This document shows positions 35,024 through 45,130 of a stretch of 64,000 nt of DNA, piece after piece. Each line of letters opens with the position of its first letter. Position 1 is the first letter of the stretch. The notes below the pieces were generated by a model. The model made no database searches and was not told the origin of the DNA. It saw nothing but the letters and a program-made list of their open reading frames with translations. Both the position numbers and the translations under genes were made by a program. Source of the DNA: Panax quinquefolius (lineage: Eukaryota > Streptophyta > Magnoliopsida > Apiales > Araliaceae); NCBI GenBank assembly GCA_020205615.1, contig CM035173.1, positions 47,544,617 to 47,608,616 on the forward strand. The letters are read 5' to 3'.

Positions 35024-35522
35024 TGTTGGGGCGTGATTATTAGGGCCCAAATTATATGGTGGCCCAAAGTCCACGTGGAGTTATTTTAACTTATGTAAGA
35101 ACCTTTTTGGTAGTTGTGTAATTTAAGGAATTGAACATTCCTAATTATATTTGGTTTCTAATCCCTAAGGAAAGTGTCAGGTTTTAAACCGACTTCCTTT
35201 CCTTAAGGGAATTGTAAATGATCCCATTAAGGAATTATACCTAATGAAGATTTCTAATTCTATATAGGGAAAGACTCTATGGAGGTGGTGAGATCACTAT
35301 AAATACAAAGTTTTACCTTGATTCTAAGGTACACACTCTTATTATTTTCCAGCATTAGAGCATTAATCCTTCATTGTTAACCTTATTCAGCTTGTACATA
35401 TTCTCATACCTGAGCTATCCCCCGACAGCCCAAACCGTCATGCTTTTGGTGTGATTTTATTTTTGTGCAAGATTGGATGAGCTTTAGGGATTAGAGCGCG
35501 TAGACAGATCTTGGCGTTAACA
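35024..35522 (+). repeat. 3' LTR of the Tat element
   Basis: 499 bp, TGTTGGGGCG...GGCGTTAACA. It is homologous to 3655-4097, with the TATA box at 35298-35305. It supplies the LTR start missing from the 5' copy. Confidence 0.88.
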
Positions 35523-36395
35523 TTCATATTTCTGAAAATTCTAAAAATTTTGTTTAGATTTATTCGTTTTCCATTTTCAAAAAAATATTTCCGAAAGCAT
35601 TCTATTAAGATCCCAGAAAAATGTCGTTGATCTAAATAACTGCAAATATGTTCAATCACATTTTATGTCAAAAAAATAAATGAATCCAAAAAACATATCA
35701 AGAATAAAAGAAATGCAAACAAAAGTTATAATCGAAAACACCCTTATATTTCACTTAGTTTGCTGTAGAAACTGTCACACGGGTAAAGTCTGGCACCTAA
35801 ATTTTCTTCAACTTTCCAACCTTGTGATCGCCTGATTGCCTCCTACAACCAGTCAGCCAACCCGCACAATGTTTTTTGTCGCACTGTTTGAACCAACAAC
35901 ACAAACACACACACCCTGTTTGTCTGTCTACTGTTAAGAACAAGTAATTTTCAAGCAATAATGAGCAACACACGAATTTACAGGCAAAATGCCCAACCTT
36001 TTATTACACTCTCCATAAACTAGGAATTCGCCCAAATACTTACAAAATTCAACTCTCTAGCCTACTTTTTCTGATGTCTCTACACCATACTACTTTTTAT
36101 GCACCTAGCACTGGCTATTTATAGCCTGGTGGTCAGTTGACACCCCCAACTACCAAGAGGTTTGCACCACTAAGGTGCTGCCAACAAAGGGGTGGTAGTT
36201 CCCCCAAACTGCCCATAAATAGGTCATGTCAACAAGTGCCACACATTTTGGGTCCCAGTCATGCAATCTGATGTCTGGCCATGTTCCCATTAACTGGTTG
36301 TTGTCCTCAACTGCTTCTTGGTCAGCTTACCCAGCACAGGTAACTGCCACAACGGTTGTCCAGCACCTTCCCACCATTTGGTAACCGCTCACAAC
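35523..36395 (-). mobile_element. LTR-like promoter region of an unidentified element, left part
   Basis: On the minus strand a TATA box (CTATAAATAG, plus 36116-36123) is followed by a transcript-like stretch with a possible AATAAA-type signal near 35990 and TG-rich tracts, the organisation of an LTR. A Tekay solo LTR separates it from a right part beginning at 39741; the ACAAC duplication shows the two were continuous. No matching second LTR was found in the window, so lineage and exact ends are unknown. Confidence 0.4.
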
Positions 36396-36571
36396 TGTGA
36401 CGCCCCCAAAATAGGTATACATCACCCATTCTGAGTCGCCAAATACATGGTACAAAAAACAACTACAAACTTCATTAATCCAACTATCGTGCAAAATACG
36501 ACAACACATATGTTGTGGATACCAACTGTGACTCTCATCCCTTTACTTGGATAGCACCTCACATTGATACC

Positions 36572-36955
36572 TTACAATGGTACCTTTTGCATAAAGGTAC
36601 AGTCAATAACTGTTTCAGAAATTAAAATCTTTGGAAAATGCTCAAGGAAACCTTCGTACATAGGAGGCCATGCATCTAAGTTGTAATAAATATCATATGA
36701 CTCGAGAATTATCCTTGGTTGAACCAATAGACCCCAAAGAAAAATGAGAAGATTGCTATCATGTTCTTTCCAATGGTGAGTCTTCTCTTGACATATAATT
36801 ATGTCCATTGTCTCCAATTGAGAATTATATTTCAACCAAACTCCAAGATTATATAGGTAGTGCTCATAGATATATTCAGCAAGTGGATGTGCACAATCTC
36901 GTCTTATGATAACACGAAGTCGTAGGTCATTAGACATCTTGTAAGATAGTGACAA
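36572..36955 (-). pseudogene. Foreign ORF segment inside a Tekay LTR, copy 1
   Basis: A 127-residue open frame, in the same sense as the LTR, in a segment absent from standard copies. It has CAHPLAEYIYEHYLYNLGVW, ICQEKTHHWKEHDSNLL and AWPPMYEGFLEHFPKILIS. A second copy at 42120-42368 and a partial third at 56675-56757 keep the same reading. I do not recognise the family. Its protein-like composition and retained frame suggest a captured host or transposon coding exon, but it is not clear that it is expressed as protein. Confidence 0.5.
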
Positions 36956-37552
36956 AACACCCTTCCAAAGTTGGGTTCAGCTCATCCTATTCGGTTCACC
37001 AAAAACAACGGTTAAATGACGTATAACATACGACACACTTATCTAAAATTCTCAATAAAATTATTTTCATACTGTTTAGGGTAAACCTCAATAGCTATAG
37101 ACCACAATTCTATTCCCATGTTACCCCCGCTCGACCGAGCTACACTCTTATTACCTGAAAGGAATTATGAAGCAAAAGGGTGAGCACAACTAGCCCAGTA
37201 AAGAATATCATGACTAAAGATAATTAAATTATCAATAGCCTTCATCAGTAATGAATCAGAGATTTAGAAAATATGGTAGATGATAAAACTTTTCAACCAT
37301 AGTTGCAGCGGAACGAGCAATCCATTAGAAGAGTCAAATAAACCATAAAGTCTATTATCTTCTCCATGTTAAAAGTCTACCAACAATGTTTTAACCATGT
37401 AACATCAATCAACAGTTCCTATTCACAATCATGTGAATAACTTATAATCATAATTTTAGTTCTAAATTCCTCTTCTCATCCAGGAAGAAGATAATTTTCA
37501 TCACCTGTCTTTACCTGAAAAACGTCAAAGATCATGGTTATACCAAATAACA

Positions 37553-37860
37553 GTTCATCTTTGCACTACTGGCCAAAGATATTCATCAACAGTTCATCTT
37601 TGCACTTCAGGCCAAAGATATTTAACAACATGTCATCTTTGTACTACAGGCCAAAGATATTTACTAATGAATTCATCTTTGCACTACGGGCCAAAGATAT
37701 TCATCAACAGTTCATCTTTGCACTTCAGGCCAAAGATATTTAACAACATGTCATCTTTGTACTACAGGCCAAAGATATTTAACAACAGGTCTTCTTTGCA
37801 CTATAGGCCAAAGATATTCAACAATAGATCATCTTTGCACTACGGGCCAAAGATATTAAT
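37553..37860 (-). repeat. Eight tandem 39-bp repeats in a Tekay LTR
   Basis: The plus-strand unit is CATCTTTGCACTACGGGCC followed by AAAGATATTCAACAACAGGT, eight copies in a row. Units 1-3 resemble units 4-6 in order (variants TACTGG/TACGGG, CTTCAGG, TACAGG), so a three-unit block was probably duplicated. Every unit contains the inverted repeat ATCTTTG...CAAAGAT around the shared loop. Because 39 is divisible by three, long spurious open frames run through it. Confidence 0.9.
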
Positions 37861-39740
37861 ATATCTCAAAGAAATATATAATCATTTCAGAATTTATATA
37901 AACAATAATTATAACCATGTTGATCAATTCACCTTTGCACTTAAGCTAAAGATGTTCAATTGTAAATTCAATGGTCATGATCATACTAGTCAACAATTCA
38001 TCTTTGCACTACTGGCCAAAGAGAACCCATAGTCACGATCATACCAATAATCTACCCATCTTTACACTCAAGTCCAAGAGAAATTTCATCACCAGGATTA
38101 TAAAAATGTTATATATGATAATAAAAACAATATGATCAACAACTACAGTGGAAACAACAATTCATTAGAAGAGTTAAGTAGAGAATGAAGTCTACTATCT
38201 TCTATGATTTAAAAGTCCATCATCAATATTTTATCCCTGTGACATCAATCAATATACATCTTGAATCAAATATTCATCTTTGTACTACGGGCCAAAGATA
38301 TTCATTTGTATCACCGGTTGGTCATGTTCACCTCCACACCTATCCATCTTTGCACTATAGGCCAAAGATATTCATCAGGTAATCATTCATCTTTGCACTC
38401 AAAAGAATAGTTCTTCTGGCTAAAATATCAGATATAATGTTTAAGAAAACTTGCACCGTATAGCAACACTCACGATATCTAATTACTCACAAAAATATGC
38501 TCGATATTATAGAGAGAGAAACTTCTCATTTTGGTGTGATTTTCATTTCTAACTAAGCACCCATTTATAGGAAAATGTCAGAACACTAATGCTGACTAAA
38601 TTACCTACGAAGGCTTTTGCAGCACTCCATCCTTGAATAACTTAGCACACCTCTTTTGAAATAATTTTCAGCACATTTTACCAACAAAGGACAAGAGTGG
38701 GGCCCACCCATGTTTTTAATAAAAATATTTATTTTTGAAACTTCAATAATTCATAATAAATATCCCTTTTATCAGAAAAAATACGAATTTTATGTCCATT
38801 TCATAGGAAATTTAATTCTTTACAACTTTATAGAAGAAATTTTTTCCAAATTCCAAATGAAAAATGACCCAAATTTACATACGGATGATTTTTCCACACT
38901 TTTATTTCGACAAAATACATATACTGATAAAAACAACCATCAGCCCTAATTCCTTCATTTATAACAAATTAAACAAATATGTACTTATCATATTCATCAA
39001 TGATTTATAATTCCTCAATAATTAGTACTAATTAATATTATAGATTAACAATACTGATAACCAGATCATTCCCAAGAAAGAGTGGGCCTTCCGATAAGGA
39101 TTTCTCCTTACTGGCGCGCAATTAAATAACCTAACCCCTTTCCTCAACAGAACTTTCTAGACATTATCAATAATGTTATCCAATAATATTAATTCAATAA
39201 TATGAGTTACTGTGTCGTGACGATTATTGAATCAATAATGCAAAATACTATTCAATTATCACTATAGCAATTATTGCACCAATAATATAAAAGACTGTGC
39301 AATTTTACTATATCAATTATTAAATGACTTCTTATGTAAGAATCAATAATCAGAGATATTGTGCAATACCGTGTGCCACTGTACAACCATGCGTATTACT
39401 GTACTTTAACCACCGGGTATTTCAACAGTTTTTAACAGTTCAAGTTTTGCCGTTATTTTTATAAAAAGGTTATTTTTGTCGCTTTCTATATTCGACAGTT
39501 ATTCCGTTATGTGGCCCACAAATGGCTACGCCGTCATACGAATATTCCTCGACAACAAGAATATTCCACGACCAAACGAATATTCCCCGACAACAATGAG
39601 TATTTTATAACCGCTTGCTTATTTTGTAAACTTTACATATATCACCCTTAACTTTAACTTTTTGTCAATTTAACCATTTACTGAATAATAATTATAAGAA
39701 AAATTGAATACTTTTATTTCATAAAATTCGGGGTCTTACA

Positions 39741-40320
39741 ACAACTGTCTTCCATGATCTTTCCAACTACTGTCCACTTCCTGACACTCTGCCCCCATGT
39801 CTTGTGCAATCTGGCGCCAAACCAACTGGACACAATTGTTCATTTACCCGCCCAAGTTGCAGACCAAACCAACTGTGCATGCCAGCCCCATGCATTAGTC
39901 TTCCATGTTGCCCAGCCCAGCATGTCTATCACTATATTGTGCTTCGTCCAACACCTTCTGTTGTCACGCAGCCCAATGCCCAATGTTGTTTGGCACCCCT
40001 CGTAGCCCAACTCATGGTGCTGCCTTTACTACCACCGTTGCCCAACACTGACTAGTCTGAACCCATGCACCTTTTTAGCATGCCAGACCCTGCCTATGTC
40101 ATGCCCACATTTTAGCCCACCTCGTGTGTCACCAAGAAAATTGTCTGTTAGTCCTTGGTCCTAAGCCAACTGTATGCCAAGCCCAGCATTGACATTCCTT
40201 TGCCTAGCATTACACCTAGGTCTTCCTTGTTCATGCCCAATCCACACCCAACTCACGAACGGTTCTTCGATCCATCAAGCCACCTATCCATCTCGTTACT
40301 ATTGTTATAGGGGAGCCCAA
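39741..40320 (-). mobile_element. LTR-like region of an unidentified element, right part
   Basis: Continues 35523-36395 across the solo LTR. It is unusually C-rich for this window on the plus strand (many GCCCA and CCCAAC words). No gene was recognised. It is probably the upstream part of the same minus-strand LTR or its 3' untranslated region. Confidence 0.35.
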
Positions 40321-40640
40321 TCAATACCTAAACATGCCCCACGCATTAGTCATAACATCCTGCTCATGACCCTGAGTGACCTTCACGGAGTACCCCCCAA
40401 TAGTAGCACTTAAGAAAATATCTAAGTTACCACCAACAGACATCCAATGTGTTTGAGGAGATATAATGTAAGTCCCCTGGAACTTACATTTTTTTGACAT
40501 AATGCTCAATCGCTCGCTAATAAGGCCGGTATACTTCGTCTGCAAAGAAATTATCGCACAATGCCGCACAGTGTCGCCCAAGTGATTGTCAAGGTCCAAC
40601 CTGGTATTTGGCCAAAGCCCAAATCTATCTTCGCGCTTAC
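40321..40640 (-). pseudogene. Unrecognised open frame upstream of the LTR-like region
   Basis: An open frame of about 92 or more residues without an ATG; the first in-frame start-like codon is TTG at 40597-40599, and the frame extends further upstream. It reads LDLDNHLGDTVRHCAIIS and THWMSVGGNLDIFLSATIGG, ending MFRY. By position it would be the 3' end of the coding region of the element whose LTR lies at 35.5-40.3 kb. I do not recognise the protein. Confidence 0.3.
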
Positions 40641-40793
40641 TACTGCGTGATGTCGCTTTGTTGTCGCATACGCCTAAATCTGCTCAGATAATTTGAGTGT
40701 CAAGGCTGTGTGAAGCCGACAAGAGTCTAATAAAAACCATGGTTTTAAATAGTAAAAAAGAAAATAGTTACAACAAATAAATAAAGTGAGTCG

Positions 40794-40795
<2 letters not shown>

Positions 40796-40842
<47 letters not shown>
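40796..40842. repeat. (TA)n microsatellite
   Basis: About 23 TA dinucleotides, directly left of the foldback element at 40845. Confidence 0.95.
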
Positions 40843-40844
<2 letters not shown>

Positions 40845-41064
40845 GGTCCGGATCTTAAGCTCACCTTGCTCACCCCCCTTTAGCGACGGACCGGGCGACG
40901 ATTCGGTCCGTCGCTATATGTTTGGTCAATCGCTATATGTTATCCGTCACTAAAAGCTAAGATGACGGTTCTATATATAGCGACGGACCAAATCATCGCC
41001 CGGTCCGTCGCTAAAGGGGGTGAGCAAGGTGAGCTAAATAAGGGGTGAGCTTAAGATCCGGACC
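40845..41064. mobile_element. 220-bp foldback element (MITE-like) in a TA array
   Basis: Perfect 21-bp terminal inverted repeats lie at 40845-40865 and 41044-41064 (outer sequence GGTCCGGATCTTAAGCTCAC). Inside, a second block containing TTTAGCGACGGACCGGGCGA is mirrored at about 40975-41027, so most of the element could fold into one long hairpin. TA repeats on both sides suit an element that targets TA, as Tc1/mariner-type MITEs do, but the ends do not match the Stowaway consensus I know. Fragments of the inner block recur just outside at about 41112-41168. Confidence 0.75.
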
Positions 41065-41110
<46 letters not shown>

Positions 41111-41111
41111 T
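41065..41111. repeat. (TA)n-(TG)n microsatellite
   Basis: TA dinucleotides pass into about 13 TG dinucleotides, bordering the right end of the foldback element. Confidence 0.95.
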
Positions 41112-41932
41112 TGGTCCGTCGTCTTAACTTTTAGCGATGGACAACATATAGTGACGGACAACATATATTATATTATAAACATCAACTTTTTTAATGTCAA
41201 AGTGAGACATTTTTAAATTAAAATTTGATATTATTCATATAAATTTTCAAATAATAAATTTTGTAATTAGTAGTATTTCTTAAATATTTTATAATGTTTA
41301 TAATTGTATTGATTAAAATTAAATAAAATTAATATTAATTTGAAATTGAAATATTTAAAATGATTTCAAAAAATCAAATTTGATCTTAAATTTCAAAGAT
41401 GTTCAAGAGAGGAGTGGTACAATTAGACTAAAAATAAAACTCCAAAAATATATAAAGCCAAACAAAAAAAAACCCTAGTTTATTGTTAGAAAATTATGAA
41501 ATTATCGTCAACTGGATTTGAGGAAACACTTGCACACTAAGAAATTGGAAACAAACTTGGATAACAATAACATTGAAGAAGCAAGTCCACATTTGCTGTA
41601 AAACTTAAAGACCATATATAATAGTAAAAAGTTCAAAAAACGAAGAATGCAAATTTCTCAATAGACTATAAGGATTTATCCAGTTTTGTACTATAATTTT
41701 ATTTCTTATATGATATATAATTTTACACCGATAATTGACTAATTAATCAAAAGATGATATTAGGGGTCTTAAATTTTCTGTCTCAAAAAGTGTCTCAAAT
41801 GACGTATCATCATAATATTAATTAGGTAGATCTCACGTGATTGGTTATATAATAAATTATTATTAAAATATTCAATGTCATGTCATTTGAGACTAATTTG
41901 AAACCAAAAATTTAAGACCCATTGTGACGCCC
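41112..41932. other. AT-rich non-coding DNA
   Basis: It begins with partial copies of the foldback element interior (GTGACGGACAACATATA). The rest shows no coding region. It ends with CCCAT (41928-41932), the left duplication of the next solo LTR. Confidence 0.6.
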
Positions 41933-42119
41933 CCAAAATAGGTCCAATCCATCCAACATATTCTGAGTCGCCAAATACATGGTACAGAAAACAACTACAA
42001 TTTTATTACTACAATTGTCGTGCAAAATACAACAACACATATGTTGTGAGTTTTGATACAAATATATATACCAACTGTGACTCTTGACACCAACTTGGAT
42101 AGCACGTCACAATGGCACC

Positions 42120-42368
42120 TTACATAAAGGTACAGTCAAAAATTATTTTAGAAATTAAAATCTTTGGGAAGTGCTCAAGGAAACCTTCGTACATAGGAGG
42201 CCATGCGTCTAGGTTATGATAAATATCATATGTCCAGAGAATTATCCTTGGTTGATCCAATAGACCCAAAAGAAAAACGAGAAGATTACTATCATGTTCC
42301 TTCCAATGGTGAGTCTTCTCTTGACATATAACTATCTCCACCGTCTTCAATTGAACATTATGTTTCAA
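42120..42368 (-). pseudogene. Foreign ORF segment inside a Tekay LTR, copy 2
   Basis: An 82-residue open frame homologous to 36572-36955, with ICQEKTHHWKEHDSNLL and AWPPMYEGFLEHFPKILIS unchanged. Homology continues upstream on the minus strand (to about 42470) beyond a frame interruption. Same orientation relative to the LTR as copy 1. Confidence 0.5.
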
Positions 42369-43112
42369 CCAAACTCCAAGATCATATAGGTAGTGCTCAT
42401 AGATATACTCAGCAAGTGGATGTGCACAACCCTGTCATATGATAACACGAGGTTGTATATCCTTAGACATCTTGTATGATAGTGGCAAAACACCCTTCCA
42501 AAGTTGGGTTCACCTCACCCTATTCGGTTCACCAAAATTAAATATCAAATTACGTATACAATACGACACACTCATCTAAAGTTCTCAATAAAATTATTTT
42601 CATACTATTTCGGGAGAACCTCAACAGCTATAGACCACCGTTCTATTCCCCTGTTATCCCCGCTCGACCTAGCAACACTCTTATTACCTTAAAGGAATTG
42701 TGAAGCAAAAGGGTGAGCACAACTAGCTCAATAAAGAATATCATGACTAAAGATAATTAAATTATCAATAGCCTTCATCAGTAATAAATCAGAGATTTAG
42801 AACATATGGTAGATGATAAAACTTTTCAACCATAGTTGCAGCGGAACGAGCAATCCATTAGAAGAGTCAAATAGACCATAAAGTCTATTATCTTCTCTAT
42901 GTTAAAAGTCCACCAACAATGTTTTATCCCTATAACATCAATCAACAGTTCCTATCCACAATCATATGAATAACTCATAATCATATTTGTGGTTCCAAAT
43001 TCCTTTTCTCATCCAAGACGAAGATAATTTTCATCACCTGTCTTTACCTGAAATATCAAAGATCGTGGTTATACCAAATCACAGTTCCTATTCATAATCA
43101 TACTAATAAGTT

Positions 43113-43300
43113 CATCTTTCCACTATATGCCAAAGATATTCAACAACAGGTCATCTTTGCACTACAGGCCAAAGATATTCAACAACAGGTCATCTTTGCA
43201 CTACGGGCCAAAGATATTCAACAACATGTTATCTTTGCACTACGGGCCAAAGATATTCAACAACAGGTCATCTTTTCACTACGAGCCAAAGATATTCATA
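43113..43300 (-). repeat. Five tandem 39-bp repeats in a Tekay LTR
   Basis: Same unit as at 37553-37860, with five copies. It was expanded to a different number after the two LTR copies separated, or before their insertion. Confidence 0.88.
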
Positions 43301-45130
43301 TCTCAAAAAATATATAATCATTTCAGAATTTATATAAACAATAATTATAACCATGTTGATCAATTCACCTTTGCACTTTAAGCTAAAGATATTCAATTAT
43401 AAATTCAATGGTCATGATCATACCATTCAACAATTCAACTTTGCACTACTGGCCAAAGAGAACCCATAGTCACGATCATACCAATAATTTACCCATCTTT
43501 ACACTCAAGTCAAAGAGAAATATCATCATTAGGGTTATAAGAATGTTATATATGATTATAAAAACAATATAATCAACATATAGATTTAATCTCAAGAGTA
43601 AGATTCATAAATCAATGATTTCATAACACCTTAATCCAAATGTTATAAATCACTTAATAATCTCATAATCTAATATTATTAATATTACCATAATATTTCA
43701 ATCATTTCTTAAACTTATAAACAATTTATTTTAATTGTTTACACTTTACTAATTAATGCATTTAATCACCCTAAAATCCCAAACTCATAAGATTTCAACA
43801 CCAATAACCAAAACTCTCATAAAAAATCTGCATATACCTCATATAGGATTCTCAAGCCATAAAATCATATTTTCCAATTTTTTTACTTCACATAACATAT
43901 TTAAATCATTTACTCATAACTAGTCTATTTTCATGAAAAATACCAAATCAGTACAAACAAATTTTCTTTTTTGGGATTTAGCAGAATATAGTCACATATT
44001 GAACATATATTTTTCTCAAAATTTTTAAAATTCATTTACTATTTTTCATATAGCCAAAACTGCCGAATATTTAGACATTTATCATAAATTGTACTTTTGT
44101 CCAAAATTCTGAAATTTACAGAGTATACTGATATTATATAGATGTACTCCCAATAAAAATTTCATCAATTTTGGAGTTAACCACAAAGAGTTATAAGGGT
44201 TTACTTTTAAAATAGTCTTTTCCCATAAAATTCATAACTATTATTCTATACATCCAAAAATTACCATTTTTGGACACAATCAAGAAAACTCATCAAAATA
44301 TCATTTCAAATTTTTCCAGAATTTTTGAAGGTCAGAAAAATTACGAAACTGAAGAAATATAATAACCCTTAAAATCTCGTACCTCAAAAGAGCAGTATTT
44401 CTGACTGGAATATCGGATGTAAAGCAAAAGGAAACTTGCACTGAATAGCAACTCTCCAAGTATCTAAATACTCACAAAAATACGCTCGACAATATTGAGA
44501 GAAAGAAAACTTGTTTCTGGTGTGATTTTCAATTCTAACATAAGCACCTATTTATAGGAAAATGCTAGAACGCCAAACAAGACTAAATAATAAAATAATA
44601 TTATTTATTTCTCCCTTCTTCTACGCCTACTTTGTTGAACAAGATGAGCAGCCCTCATTGAAAATAAATTCAGCACATGTTTTCAAAACAAACAAAAGTG
44701 GGTCCCACTCATATTTTAATAAAAATTATTTTATTTTCCGAAACTTCAGTAATTCATAGAAAATAGCCCGTTTATCAGAAAAATACAAATTTTATGTCCA
44801 TTCCACACGAAATCGAATTCTCTACAACTTTGTAGCTTTAAGTTTTTCTAAATTCCAGACAGAAAATATCCAAAATCTATAAACGGACGATTTTCAACAC
44901 CTTTTAAAATTTATAACAAATCATACGTTAATTTTTAACGGTTCAAAATTTGTGGACATATACTCAACTTATATATGTATAACATATCCAAAAATCACAA
45001 CAATCTAACGGTCGGATCAAAATTATCACTCACGCAATAGAACTTTAAGAACACCGATTTGATCTTTTAATACCTCCAATCCGACAAAATACTGATAAAA
45101 CACCTCAACATTAATTCCTTTATTTATAAC

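Larger units (their letters stand above)
3655..35522 (+). mobile_element. Tat-lineage Ty3/gypsy retrotransposon, decayed and hosting nested insertions
   Basis: Matching LTRs lie at 3655-4097 and 35024-35522. Between them, in order, are gag, protease, RT, RNase H, a second RNase H, integrase, a 3' tandem-repeat region and a long antisense ORF. A second RNase H before integrase and extra ORFs between pol and the 3' LTR are established features of the Tat lineage. Subtracting the three nested insertions (2579, 6332 and 12578 bp plus their 5-bp duplications) leaves about 10.4 kb. Every coding part has stops or frameshifts, so the element is inactive. The 5' LTR lacks its first 55 bp or so, and the outer target duplication cannot be read. 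Confidence 0.88.
36396..39740 (-). mobile_element. Tekay-family solo LTR carrying a foreign ORF segment
   Basis: Plus-strand ends TGTGACGCCCCC...GGGGTCTTACA with ACAAC on both sides (36391-36395, 39741-39745). At 3345 bp it is longer than the standard 2.55 kb. About 36521-37160 is not shared with the ordinary LTRs (for example 24364-27043) and holds an ORF, while the rest of the LTR matches. A 39-bp repeat array lies at about 37553-37860. The TATA box is on the minus strand at about 38563-38569. Confidence 0.92.

Noticed and set aside
3655..35522. Endogenous pararetrovirus or other integrated virus
   Set aside because: All pol fragments have the gene order and motifs of LTR retrotransposons; no movement protein or viral coat protein signature was seen.
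37553..37860. CRISPR-like repeat array
   Set aside because: Units are contiguous without unique spacers, and the context is a plant LTR retrotransposon.
37534..38032. Repetitive open frames reading RPKIF or HYGPKIF units
   Set aside because: The 39-bp array is a multiple of three, so several frames stay open by arithmetic. The repeats are hairpin units of an LTR, and no start context or homologue supports a protein.
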